Assembly: GCA_903825435.1 (NCBI GenBank)
Contig: CAIKAP010000133.1
Coordinates: forward strand, 1 to 50,351
Direction of reading: 5' to 3'
Length of the DNA stretch: 50,351 bases
Origin: an uncultured Verrucomicrobiota bacterium
GTDB lineage: Bacteria; Verrucomicrobiota; Verrucomicrobiia; Palsa-1439
In this document: one piece after another, positions 34,648 to 44,434 of the stretch
Layout: the number at the start of each line of letters is the position of its first letter
Position numbering within the stretch: position 1 is the first letter of the stretch
The notes under the pieces: generated by a model
Told to the model about the DNA's origin: nothing
What the model saw: only the letters and a program-made list of their open reading frames with translations
The model's database searches: none
Position numbers and translations under genes: made by a program

Positions 34648-35423
34648 TGGATGATGACCATCACTTCCTCCAACCGCCGGAAATCGGCGGCGGGTTTGAG
34701 TTCGACGTTCTGGTACATGCCTTGCGGGTCAAGGTCGGCGTCGGTGACGGTGCCGATGAGGATGCCGCGCGGGAATACGCCGCCGAGGCCGGAGGTGTAG
34801 ATGGCGTCACCGATCTTGACGTTGCTCTTGCGGTCAACGAACGACATCTGGAGGCGCGGTTCGCGGGTGAGGGCGATGTTGGCGCCGCTGACGATGCCGG
34901 GTTCGCGCGTGGTTTCGAGGAGCGCGCCGGATTTGCAGGTGGGGTCGAGGAGAAGAAGGACGCGGCTTTCGCCGGGGGTGACGCTGATGGTTTTGCCGAC
35001 GAGTCCGCTGGCGCTGAGGACGGGTTGGTCGGGGCGGATGCCGTCGGCGCTGCCGCGGTCAATCTGGATGCTCTTCCACCAGTTGGAGGCGTCGCGGCCG
35101 ATGACGCGGGCGCCGACGGTCCGCCACGGGGCGGCTTGCTTGATCTGGAGGAGGGCGCGGAGTTGCTGGTTCTCGGCACGTTGGTGCTGGAGCTCGGTGA
35201 TTTGGCGGCGGAGGGCGTTGTTGTCGTCGTGAAGCTTGGTGTTGTCGTCGGCGAGTTGGGAGTGGGTGCGGATGACGGGGATAAGGTTGGCGAAGCGTTC
35301 GAATGGGGTGGCGAGACGGATAAAAAAGACGCGTAAGCCTACGCCGAAGGCGGTCGGTTGGCCGAGCAACAATGCCCAAGCCAGTACGAACAGACCGATG
35401 ATTACAAAATTCTCTCGCTTCAC
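34644..35423 (-). CDS. mreC: rod shape-determining protein MreC
   Basis: 259 residues: one N-terminal membrane helix (FVIIGLFVLAWALLLG), a coiled coil (residues about 55-95, LADDNTKLHDDNNALRRQI), then two beta-barrel domains with ARVIGRDASNWWKSI, IDRGSADGIRPDQPVL and GLVGKTISV. MreC is the periplasmic organiser that activates PBP2-RodA. It follows mreB by 52 bases. Confidence 0.95.
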   Translation of the reverse strand: MKRENFVIIGLFVLAWALLLGQPTAFGVGLRVFFIRLATPFERFANLIPVIRTHSQLADDNTKLHDDNNALRRQITELQHQRAENQQLRALLQIKQAAPWRTVGARVIGRDASNWWKSIQIDRGSADGIRPDQPVLSASGLVGKTISVTPGESRVLLLLDPTCKSGALLETTREPGIVSGANIALTREPRLQMSFVDRKSNVKIGDAIYTSGLGGVFPRGILIGTVTDADLDPQGMYQNVELKPAADFRRLEEVMVIIQ

Positions 35424-35475
35424 CTAATATTGCCGCCGTGGCGGCCTCAACAATGCGAGTGTGGGGCAGGGAAGA

Positions 35476-36504
<1,029 letters not shown>

Positions 36505-36558
36505 CTAAATTGTCAGTTCTCCCAAGCGTCCTCCTTGAGGCCGTAAGTTGCACTCCTT

Positions 36559-37428
36559 TTACCGCTTGCGACCGCCAGCGTCAAGCGAGGATTTGACGGT
36601 GCGCTTCAACGTCTGGGAGGCGCTTGTACACAGCATGTCGCCGCCAAGGATGATCGGCAGGCATTCTTTGCCGGCGCCAATGATGATGACTTTTGCGTTG
36701 GGGCTTTCGGCGATTTTGAGAGTAGCCTCGATGCCTTTCCAGCGGAGCAGATTTTCGTTGATGCCGTCGGAGACGATCTTCTGAAAGGCCGCAATGCCTT
36801 CGCCTTCGATCCGCCGGCGTTCGGCGTCCTGTTTTTCCTTCTGGAGTACGAACTCCATTCGAGCCGCGTCTTGTTCGGCGCTGAGTTTCTCCTCGATCGA
36901 GGCTTGGAGCTTTGCCGGTAATTTCACGGAGCGCAGCAACACGGTTTCGACTTTGACGCCGCGGGGCTCAACGGCCTTGACCACGTACCGGTCAATGTCG
37001 GCACCCATCTTCTCGCGCTCGGCGGAGTAGAGGGCTTTTGCCTGATAGGAACTGGTCACCTCGCGCACGGAGCTGCGGACATTCGGTTCGACGAGAATGG
37101 ACTCGTAGTTTACTCCCGCGGTTTTGTACACATCCACTGCCTTGAGGGGATCGAGGTGAAACAGCACGCTGATCTCCAGATGCACGACCAACCCTTCGCT
37201 CGACGGCGTGTCCATGACCTCCTTGATCTTGCGGGTCTGCACCGACATCCGTTCCACCTTCAACAACGGATTCACAAAGTGCAACCCCGGCGGCAACGTC
37301 TGGTCCTTGACGCTGCCAAACAAATCCTGAATACCAACGTGCCCGGCGGGAACCGTCTTGATCGCGGAGGTTAGTAGCAGGCCGAGAACGACAAAGACAA
37401 CCAACGAAAGGATGGCGCGTGTTTTCAT
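36559..37428 (-). CDS. SPFH/prohibitin-family membrane protein
   Basis: 289 residues. One N-terminal anchor (ILSLVVFVVLGLLLTSAI) is followed by the SPFH domain (TVPAGHVGIQDLFGSV, LPPGLHFVNPLLKV, EGLVVHLEISVLFHL) and a coiled coil rich in Glu/Lys/Arg (about 195-235). A short C-terminal region ends in basic residues. Members form ring-like microdomain scaffolds. It is upstream of mreB in the same orientation; cotranscription is possible but not shown. Confidence 0.9.
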   Translation of the reverse strand: MKTRAILSLVVFVVLGLLLTSAIKTVPAGHVGIQDLFGSVKDQTLPPGLHFVNPLLKVERMSVQTRKIKEVMDTPSSEGLVVHLEISVLFHLDPLKAVDVYKTAGVNYESILVEPNVRSSVREVTSSYQAKALYSAEREKMGADIDRYVVKAVEPRGVKVETVLLRSVKLPAKLQASIEEKLSAEQDAARMEFVLQKEKQDAERRRIEGEGIAAFQKIVSDGINENLLRWKGIEATLKIAESPNAKVIIIGAGKECLPIILGGDMLCTSASQTLKRTVKSSLDAGGRKR

Positions 37429-37479
37429 AACGCCCGCAGCCTAGCAGAACGTTCCCCTCGTTGTCGAGTGTCGGCGCGA

Positions 37480-38886
37480 TTAGAACTTGGCCTGCACGCC
37501 GACGGAGACGAGTTGATGATCGAACTCGCGGTAGTACGACGGAGTGGAGAGACCGTCAACCGCATTGCGTCCGAGATCGTAGGAGTATGAAAAGTCCGCG
37601 CTGAAGTGGGCATTGAAGGCGTATCGCAACCCGGCCGAAACGGTGTACTGCAAGTCGTTGCGGAGATTGGTCGGCGCGGTGGTGGGAGTGCTCTTGCCAG
37701 CGCTGTAGCTCAGGCCGCTGGTGTAGTCGGCACCGAGCAGGCGCAGGCCGAGGTTGCCGGAGAGCTTGTCGTTGAATTTGCGACGGTAGTTCAGGTCGTA
37801 GGTGCTTTCGAAAGTGGGCACCATGCCGGTACCGGAGACCCATGGGGACTGTCGGTAGTTGAACGTAATCGTGTCCTGCTTGGAGAGTGTCGCAGTCAGC
37901 GCCGCCTCGCCGTAGTAGGTCGTCGGGGTCCGGTCCCTGACCGGAGCAGAACTGCCGTAACGGCGGAAGTCTGGGCCGCCCTGAAGTTTAATCTCCAGCC
38001 AGTTGAACGGCTTGCCTTCGATGCCCAGCAGTGCGCGCTGATAACCGCTGCCGGCACTCTGGTTATATTTGTCTATGGCCGGCGAAAGTGTCTGCTGGTA
38101 TTGAGAACCGTAACGATAGCCCGCCGTCACGGCCAGGTCTTTGTTCAGCTTATAACCCAGATCGGTGCCGCCGTTGACATCATAACGGTCTGCATAATTC
38201 TGGTAACCGGTGAAACCAGCGAGCTGCTTGGTGTCCAGGTCATAAAAAAGCAGCGAGGCCGTTGGTCTCACAAACCACTTCTCCTGGTCATACCGGAGCG
38301 TGAGGGTGCTGCGGTCCTGCAATTGTTGCCGTCGTTCGCGGGAGGGGGCGTAACCGTACGCGCTCCGGTAGTTGCCCGGATACACCGGCGCGTACTTGTT
38401 GCCGTCAATATAATTGAAGGTGTTGTCCAACTGGAACGAAAAGTTGGCCATCTTGCCCTTGGCCGCTGTACCAATGCGGTGGTTGCTGTAGTTTTCCGAA
38501 GAAATCTCGTGGTAGAAAACAACATCGGGCGCGTAGCTCAGCGTCAGGGATTGCAGGGCGTCTTGGTTTCCAAGCAGCGGGACAAAATCGAAACCGATTT
38601 TGGGTGATATCGTCGTGAGGAACGAACTGACATTCTTCAATGCCGCCACACTTCCCACCGGCACTTTGTAAGGCGCCAGAACGGGAGCGCCCGCAAGAAA
38701 AATATTGTCGTCGTAGCTTTCCTTGATGCCGATGGACAAGTCCGTCAGCCAGGCGGGTTTTTGACACGGTTTCGTCTCCGCCGGTTTGACCGGCTTGGCG
38801 GCGTCATCGGCTCGCAGGTTGGGTTGATTCACGAATAACAGCGATGTCGCGATGAGAGCGGCCAAAACTTGTATGGTATTTTTCAT
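37480..38886 (-). CDS. outer-membrane beta-barrel protein
   Basis: 468 residues. A signal peptide (KNTIQVLAALIATSLLFVNQ) and a short Pro/Lys linker precede alternating amphipathic strands ending in aromatic residues, and the chain ends with VGVQAKF, the C-terminal Phe expected by BAM. Segments such as LTLRYDQEKWFVRPTASLLFYD and FNAHFSADFSYSYDLGRN show 2-residue periodicity. About 16-18 strands can be counted loosely. This type is common in Verrucomicrobiota, with unknown cargo. It stands alone. Confidence 0.8.
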   Translation of the reverse strand: MKNTIQVLAALIATSLLFVNQPNLRADDAAKPVKPAETKPCQKPAWLTDLSIGIKESYDDNIFLAGAPVLAPYKVPVGSVAALKNVSSFLTTISPKIGFDFVPLLGNQDALQSLTLSYAPDVVFYHEISSENYSNHRIGTAAKGKMANFSFQLDNTFNYIDGNKYAPVYPGNYRSAYGYAPSRERRQQLQDRSTLTLRYDQEKWFVRPTASLLFYDLDTKQLAGFTGYQNYADRYDVNGGTDLGYKLNKDLAVTAGYRYGSQYQQTLSPAIDKYNQSAGSGYQRALLGIEGKPFNWLEIKLQGGPDFRRYGSSAPVRDRTPTTYYGEAALTATLSKQDTITFNYRQSPWVSGTGMVPTFESTYDLNYRRKFNDKLSGNLGLRLLGADYTSGLSYSAGKSTPTTAPTNLRNDLQYTVSAGLRYAFNAHFSADFSYSYDLGRNAVDGLSTPSYYREFDHQLVSVGVQAKF

Positions 38887-38964
38887 ATTCCCCTCAAAAA
38901 GAACCAGCTAGTTGAACCAACGACTGCATACTAGGAATGTTACGATTTCGTGACAACAACAATC

Positions 38965-39813
38965 CTACCGCCGCCACGCCACGTCCGCCGCCACCGCCGC
39001 AAGGAACACCACACTGATGATCGCGTTCATCCGGAAGAACGCCACGTTCAAACTCACCGGGTCCTGCTTTCGTGCCAGCGCGTGTTGCACAATCAGGCAT
39101 GCCGCAATCACTGCCAGCCCCGCGTAAAACAGCCAGCCCATTCCCGCCACACGGCCGAACGCCAGCAAGGCCGCCACCATCGCCGCGTGCGTTGCGCGCG
39201 CGATCCACAAACTGCCCGCGATGCCGAACCGCACCGGCAACGAGTGCAATCCCAACGCCTTGTCCGCTTCGTGATCCTGCGTCGCGTAAATGATGTCGAA
39301 CCCCGTCAACCACAACACTACCGCCACCGCCAGCACCACCGGCGGCCACGCCAGTTCACCGCGCACTGCCAGCCACGCCCCGACCGGCGCCACCGCCAGC
39401 GCCACGCCGAGAAACACGTGCGACAACGACGTGAACCGCTTCGTTACCGAATAGAAAAACACGATCGCCAGCGCCACCGGCGACAGCGCGAAACAAATCC
39501 GGTTGATGAACCACGTCGCCGCCACAAATCCCGTCGCCGCCACAATCACCACGCCCCACGCCGACGCCAGCGTGATTGCGCCCGACGGCAAGTGCCGTTG
39601 CGCCGTTCGCGGGTTCTGCGCGTCAAACTTGCGGTCCACGATCCGGTTGAATCCCATTGCTGCCGTTCGCGCGCCGACCATCGCCGCCAAAATCAACCCA
39701 AACAACCGCCAGCCCGGCCAACCGCGGGCCGCCACCGTCATTGAGGCCAACGCAAACGGCAACGCAAACACCGTGTGCGAAAAACGGACGAACTCAAGAT
39801 ACTTGCGGATCAT
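38965..39813 (-). CDS. ubiA: UbiA-family polyprenyltransferase (MqnP/UbiA-like)
   Basis: 282 residues with eight or nine membrane helices. The two Asp-rich prenyl-diphosphate sites are FNRIVDRKFDAQNPRT (Asn56, Asp60, Asp64) and DIIYATQDHEADKALGLHSLPVRFG near 170. LPSGAITLASAWG and VFFYSVTKRFTSLSHVFLG are typical of the ubiA-like clade found with futalosine menaquinone genes. It attaches a polyprenyl tail to an aromatic quinone precursor. Whether it serves menaquinone or ubiquinone is not decided by the sequence. Its start overlaps the unknown gene upstream by 4 bases. Confidence 0.88.
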   Translation of the reverse strand: MIRKYLEFVRFSHTVFALPFALASMTVAARGWPGWRLFGLILAAMVGARTAAMGFNRIVDRKFDAQNPRTAQRHLPSGAITLASAWGVVIVAATGFVAATWFINRICFALSPVALAIVFFYSVTKRFTSLSHVFLGVALAVAPVGAWLAVRGELAWPPVVLAVAVVLWLTGFDIIYATQDHEADKALGLHSLPVRFGIAGSLWIARATHAAMVAALLAFGRVAGMGWLFYAGLAVIAACLIVQHALARKQDPVSLNVAFFRMNAIISVVFLAAVAADVAWRR

Positions 39814-40412
39814 TTTGCCGCCCGGTTCATTTCCGCAATAGCTTCGCTTGTGCTATCAAGGAAGTTGGCAAGACGAGTCATGACGTTCTTGAGATTGCGT
39901 AGGTCAACCCGTGTCAACGCATGCAATGTCTTCTGTTGCTTAGTATCGACCGGGTAGCGGAATTCCTGAGCCGATGCATCAACCCTATTGAACTTCGAAA
40001 TGCAGTTCTCTGCCGCTATCATTTCTTTCCCAACTTGCGCGGGGAATAGGCCCTCGATCACAGTACGCGCATCTTCCCATAGTTTCAGTAGGTCGTGGCA
40101 ACCAAGGAGACCGGCGTGTTTGAGAGTACATCTTCGCCCCTCACAGATGATGTCCTTAAGGATCAACTCCAAGTAATGGCGGTAAAGGAATCCTATAGGA
40201 AACATATCAAAATCGGGATAACGAGTCTTCCTTCTGATGGCACACGCTACTACACGGTCAGCCGCTTCCTTGTAGGCGCATGCATAAACACCAAACGTGC
40301 GGTGAGTCATGTCGAGGCGAGCTTCATGTCGAGGGTTCTTCGACGCGACAAACGGTTCATCGCCCGCTTTCGGCCAATTAAGCTTTGGAATGCCCAATGA
40401 TATTTTTCTCAT
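39810..40412 (-). CDS. helical protein of unknown function, HEPN-like pattern
   Basis: 200 residues from the ATG at 40412, with GGAGGAAC upstream; an in-frame extension reaches 40529 but overlaps the kinase gene. The protein is mainly helical. FPIGFLYRHYLELILKDII followed after a short loop by CHDLLKLWEDA resembles HEPN-type proteins, and RRCTLKH fits an Rx4H spacing, although not at the usual place. No named family can be given. It lies 19 bases after the FHA-kinase gene and overlaps ubiA by 4 bases. Base composition is lower in GC than ubiA, as in the kinase gene, so both probably arrived together. Confidence 0.75.
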   Translation of the reverse strand: MRKISLGIPKLNWPKAGDEPFVASKNPRHEARLDMTHRTFGVYACAYKEAADRVVACAIRRKTRYPDFDMFPIGFLYRHYLELILKDIICEGRRCTLKHAGLLGCHDLLKLWEDARTVIEGLFPAQVGKEMIAAENCISKFNRVDASAQEFRYPVDTKQQKTLHALTRVDLRNLKNVMTRLANFLDSTSEAIAEMNRAAK

Positions 40413-40431
40413 ATACGTTCCTCCAGCCTTT

Positions 40432-43400
40432 CTAACCAACTCCAAAAGGCGGCGGCTCTGTCCAAGTTGCCGCCATCTTCTCCAGTTCTCGGCGAACTCC
40501 TTCTGGCCGCAGCCAACCGTAACCGGCACAACCCAGCGTGTATAGCAGGTGTTTGAAGTCGTCTTCGTTAAATTTAGGCTTGCCGATGCGGGTTAGGCCG
40601 TCGTCAGCAACAGGACAGTGCAAGACAAGGAAGTTGCGTAAGTGGGGTGCGGCACTGTCATCCCAATCTGCCATTGGTTTCACATCCAATTCCCAATCCA
40701 GCGTCCACAACCGTAGAATTCCGTCACCGCTTCCCGCCAACGCATATCGGCCATCAATGCTCAGACAAACAGAACGGATTCCATGTGTGTAGTGTTCGAA
40801 AAGAGTTTGAAGGCACCGTCCGCTAACTACTTCCCATAACCGTATTGTATCATCCATACTTCCTGACACCACATACCGACCATCGCTGCTAAAGCATACT
40901 GACGTGACTATATCAGTGTGCCCTCGCAAAACTTGCAGGCACCGCCCAGTGGCCACCTCCCACAACCGAAGGGTTTTGTCTTCACTTCCCGACAACGCAT
41001 ACTGACCATCATTACTCAGACAAACGGAACAAATATGCCGAGTATGTCCCTGAAAAATCCGTAGGCACCGGCCACTGGTTACCTCCCAGAGCCGTAATTT
41101 TTCATCCCAGCTTCCCGACAGCGCATACCGAACATCATCGCTTAGATAGACCGAGGTGATGACGTTTGCGTGTTCCTCGAATGTTTTCAAGCAGCGTCCA
41201 CTTGCCACCTCCCAGAGCCGCAGGGTCTTGTCATAACTTCCCGATAATGCATATCGGTTGTCGGCGCTTAGACAAACGGAAGTGATAATTCCTGTGTGTC
41301 CGTCAAATGTTCGCACGCATTGACCACTCCTAGTATCCCAAAACTGTAGCTTGCTACGGTCTGTCGTGAACACGTAACGACCATCACTACTTAGGCACAC
41401 TAAAGCGCCGCTCTCTCTGAAGGCGGAGAAGCGCATAAATCCCTCAAGAACCCGCACGCATTGTCCACTGGCTACTTCCCACAACCGTAGCGTCTTGTCT
41501 TCACTTCCAGACAACGCATATCGCCCATCAGCACTCAGACAAACCGACAGGATGCCGTGAGTGTGCCCACAGAGAGTCTGTTCAACCCACCCGCAGATGA
41601 ACTCACGTTTGGGTAGGCGAGAGTATAGACTCTGCCATATATCCACTACTGTCTTCGTCCTTTGGTGGCCACAAAGTGCTCTCGCCTGACGGATTGCATT
41701 AACAGTCTCTTGCATACGGTCTTCAGACAAGGCTTGCTTAGCCTGTTCAAGAAAACCCTCAAATTGAACCGTGATCGTATTCAGTTTGGCTGTCGCTACA
41801 ACTTGGCAGAGCATCCAAGGGGCGACGTAACTAGGTTGGTGCACTATTTCCCAGAGGCGTAGCGTCTTGTCTTCACCCCCAGACAATGCATACCGGCCAT
41901 CGCGGCTGAAACATCCTGAATTGATTCCGTCTGTGTGCCCTTCGAATGTTTTCAGGCATCGTCCACTGGTTAGCTCCCAGAGCCGTAATGTGTGATCATT
42001 GCTCCCCGACAGCGCATGCAAACCATCCGTGCTCAGAGAGACAGACCAAACTGAATTAGTGTGTCCCCGCAGAACTCGAAGGCACCGCCCGCTGGCTGTC
42101 TCCCAAAGTTGTAATGCATGATCCTTGCTTGCGGACAATGCATACCGACCGTCGCCGCTCAGACAAGCCGAGAGGTTATATCCTTCGAATGTTTTCAGGC
42201 ATCGTCCACTGGCTACCTCCCAAAGTCGCAGGCCATCAAAACTTCCCGACAAGGCATACCGCCCATCTGCGCTCAGAGAGACTGACAGGACTGCATCACT
42301 GTGTCCCTCAAAAACCCGCACACAGCGCCCACTTGCCACTTCCCACAACCGCACCTTGTGATCTGTGCTCCCCGATAAAGCATACCGGCCATCATCGCTC
42401 AGAGAAACAGAGCAGATCAAAATACCCTTACCTTGAAAAACACGGAGACACCGTCCACTGGTTACTTCCCATAGTCGCAGGCCGCCACTACTTCCGGACA
42501 AGGCATACCGCCCATCGCTGCTCAGACACACCGACATGACCCAATCAGTATGGCCTTCGAAAATCCGGAGGCACCGCCCGCTGCCTACTTCCCATAGTCG
42601 CACAGTCTTGTCATAACTTCCGGACAAGGCATACCGTCCATCGGTACTCAAACAGACCGAAGACACGCGTTTTGTGTGACCCTCAAAAGTTCGCAGGCAG
42701 CGACATGACCAAGCGAGAGAACTTTGGGCTAAAGCTAGTAGTGTGTCGATTCCCGGATGCTGGTTGCTCGACTTCCCTAAATCGGTCAACAGTCCAACTG
42801 TTTCTTCGGCATCACCACTCTCAAGTTTTACTTGGGCCACCATCAGTGTGGAATACCATGTTGGCGAATTCACACCAGCCTTGCGCAATCGCCACACAAG
42901 TGCCCAATCATCAGTTCGGGCGTTGCGCCATTCGTGCAATCCGGAGTTGTAGATTGATTCCAAGTGTTGCGGGTCCACCTTGAGCGCCTCTTGCCAAGTT
43001 TGTTCGGCCTGTTCTGTCCGTCCCAAGTCTAACAAGGAGAGCGCACGATTGTTCAGGCTGTCTGCCAGATGCTCGGTGAGCTTCGGCTCTGGCCGGGCAT
43101 ACGGTTGACCGCCCTGAGTTTCATAGATCGCTAAGAGTGCGGTTGCGATTTCCAACATGTTCTTGGGGCGGTCTGCGGGACGAAATTGGAGGCAATGTTC
43201 AAGCAACTGTGCCAACTGCTTCGGCATCCTGATCGGAAGTTTCCGCCCGAATAATCCCCGGTGCTCCTTTAGAACCTGTCCAGCTTGGAAACCATATTGC
43301 CAAGTGATTTGGCCGGTGAACATGTGCAGCACTGATACGGCCCAACTCCAGACATCGGTGCTACGACTCAATTTGACGCGCTCTTCACTTGGGACACCTT

Positions 43401-44373
43401 CGGCACGTTGCTTGGCCGCCTCAACTTGCTCCGGCGAACAGTACGGGAGGGTGAAGTTGCCGGCCATCGTGACCAAATTGCCATCGCCAGTGGTGATGTT
43501 CTCCGTAACAACCGGTTTTGACCTCGCCAAGCCGAAGTCCGACACCTTGGCGATGCCGTCGGGGGTCATGAGGACGTTGAGTGGTTTGACATCTTGGTGA
43601 ACGATGCCTTGTTCATGTGCGGCGTGGAGCCCCCATGCAAACTGGATGGCCACATCGAGAATCTGTTCGAGCGTTGTCAGTTTCTTCTGGGCGATCCACT
43701 GGTGAAGCGTGCCGCCGGAGACGTACTCGGCGAAGATGCGCGGGATGCCGCCGATGGTGCGAACGTAGTGGCACTGGACGATGTTGGGATGGAGGTCGAG
43801 GTTGACCCACGTTTCGGCTTCGCGGATGAAGTTCTCGACTGCCTTTTCGTCATCGAATAACTTTGGCAGTGGACTTTTGACCGCCAAGTCCATGTTCCAG
43901 CTTTTGTGGTGCACCTTATAGACCTTGCCGAATCCTCCTTGTCCGAGCAGGCCGGTCACTTCATAGATGCCGAGGATGGTGTCGCCGACCTTCCATTCTA
44001 CCGTCGCAACAGTCTCACCGAACGCTTCCTTGAGCACACCGGAAACGGAAGTCGTGTCCGCCGACTCGAACAGGAACACCACCTTGCCTTCCGCGCCAAA
44101 TTCGATTTTGTCGTTCGGTTGAAGGGGTGCCGGTGCGCTGAGCTTGTGGCCGTTGACGAAAGTGCCGTTGCGGGATTGCAGGTCAATCAAGTACAGCTTC
44201 CCGTCTTTACCGACTGCAACCTGCGCGTGCTTGCGCGAGACGAGCGTGTGCGAGATGACCAACTCCGATTCCTTCGGGTCGCGACCAATGACAAGTCCCT
44301 TGGTCGGGATTGCCACGCGCATTCCCGACATTTCACCAACCTGCCCAATCAGATAGCCAACGATCTCGCTCAC
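40432..44373 (-). CDS. FHA-Ser/Thr kinase-TPR protein with two WD40 propellers
   Basis: 1,313 residues from the GTG at 44373; a TTG at 44415 would add 14. Order: FHA domain about 18-105 (VIGRD, SRKHAQV, NGTFVNG); Ser/Thr kinase about 135-408 with GQGGFG at 144-149, Lys166 in LAVK, catalytic loop VHQDVKPLN (HQD replaces the usual HRD, so Arg is missing) and DFG at 279-281; TPR-like helices about 434-545; seven WD40 repeats; a helical linker of about 85 residues; seven more WD40 repeats; and a tail (HLLYTLGCAGYGWLRPEGV). No membrane helix is seen. It probably phosphorylates a partner in a phosphothreonine-linked assembly. Composition looks lower in GC than radC. Confidence 0.9.
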   Translation of the reverse strand: MSEIVGYLIGQVGEMSGMRVAIPTKGLVIGRDPKESELVISHTLVSRKHAQVAVGKDGKLYLIDLQSRNGTFVNGHKLSAPAPLQPNDKIEFGAEGKVVFLFESADTTSVSGVLKEAFGETVATVEWKVGDTILGIYEVTGLLGQGGFGKVYKVHHKSWNMDLAVKSPLPKLFDDEKAVENFIREAETWVNLDLHPNIVQCHYVRTIGGIPRIFAEYVSGGTLHQWIAQKKLTTLEQILDVAIQFAWGLHAAHEQGIVHQDVKPLNVLMTPDGIAKVSDFGLARSKPVVTENITTGDGNLVTMAGNFTLPYCSPEQVEAAKQRAEGVPSEERVKLSRSTDVWSWAVSVLHMFTGQITWQYGFQAGQVLKEHRGLFGRKLPIRMPKQLAQLLEHCLQFRPADRPKNMLEIATALLAIYETQGGQPYARPEPKLTEHLADSLNNRALSLLDLGRTEQAEQTWQEALKVDPQHLESIYNSGLHEWRNARTDDWALVWRLRKAGVNSPTWYSTLMVAQVKLESGDAEETVGLLTDLGKSSNQHPGIDTLLALAQSSLAWSCRCLRTFEGHTKRVSSVCLSTDGRYALSGSYDKTVRLWEVGSGRCLRIFEGHTDWVMSVCLSSDGRYALSGSSGGLRLWEVTSGRCLRVFQGKGILICSVSLSDDGRYALSGSTDHKVRLWEVASGRCVRVFEGHSDAVLSVSLSADGRYALSGSFDGLRLWEVASGRCLKTFEGYNLSACLSGDGRYALSASKDHALQLWETASGRCLRVLRGHTNSVWSVSLSTDGLHALSGSNDHTLRLWELTSGRCLKTFEGHTDGINSGCFSRDGRYALSGGEDKTLRLWEIVHQPSYVAPWMLCQVVATAKLNTITVQFEGFLEQAKQALSEDRMQETVNAIRQARALCGHQRTKTVVDIWQSLYSRLPKREFICGWVEQTLCGHTHGILSVCLSADGRYALSGSEDKTLRLWEVASGQCVRVLEGFMRFSAFRESGALVCLSSDGRYVFTTDRSKLQFWDTRSGQCVRTFDGHTGIITSVCLSADNRYALSGSYDKTLRLWEVASGRCLKTFEEHANVITSVYLSDDVRYALSGSWDEKLRLWEVTSGRCLRIFQGHTRHICSVCLSNDGQYALSGSEDKTLRLWEVATGRCLQVLRGHTDIVTSVCFSSDGRYVVSGSMDDTIRLWEVVSGRCLQTLFEHYTHGIRSVCLSIDGRYALAGSGDGILRLWTLDWELDVKPMADWDDSAAPHLRNFLVLHCPVADDGLTRIGKPKFNEDDFKHLLYTLGCAGYGWLRPEGVRRELEKMAATWTEPPPFGVG
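40690..42710 (-). repeat. 14 WD40-coding repeats of about 125 bases in two blocks
   Basis: Unit consensus at protein level: RCLRxFEGHTxxVxSVCLSxDG then RYALSGSxDKTLRLWEVASG. Seven units lie at about 41840-42710 and seven at about 40690-41580, separated by a non-repeat linker of about 260 bases. Units are similar at DNA level too (for example CTTCCCGACAACGCATA-like strings recur), so recombination between units is likely. Unit 5 of the first block and unit 2 of the second are irregular. Confidence 0.9.
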
Positions 44374-44434
44374 GCCCCGTGATTGTAGCCAGCCGTTCCA
44401 ATCGTCGCCAGCCAAAACCGGAACATGGCGCCGG

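Noticed and set aside
40690-42710. CRISPR-like regular repetition
   Set aside because: The period is about 125 bases in one open frame and encodes WD40 units; there are no short repeats with unique spacers.
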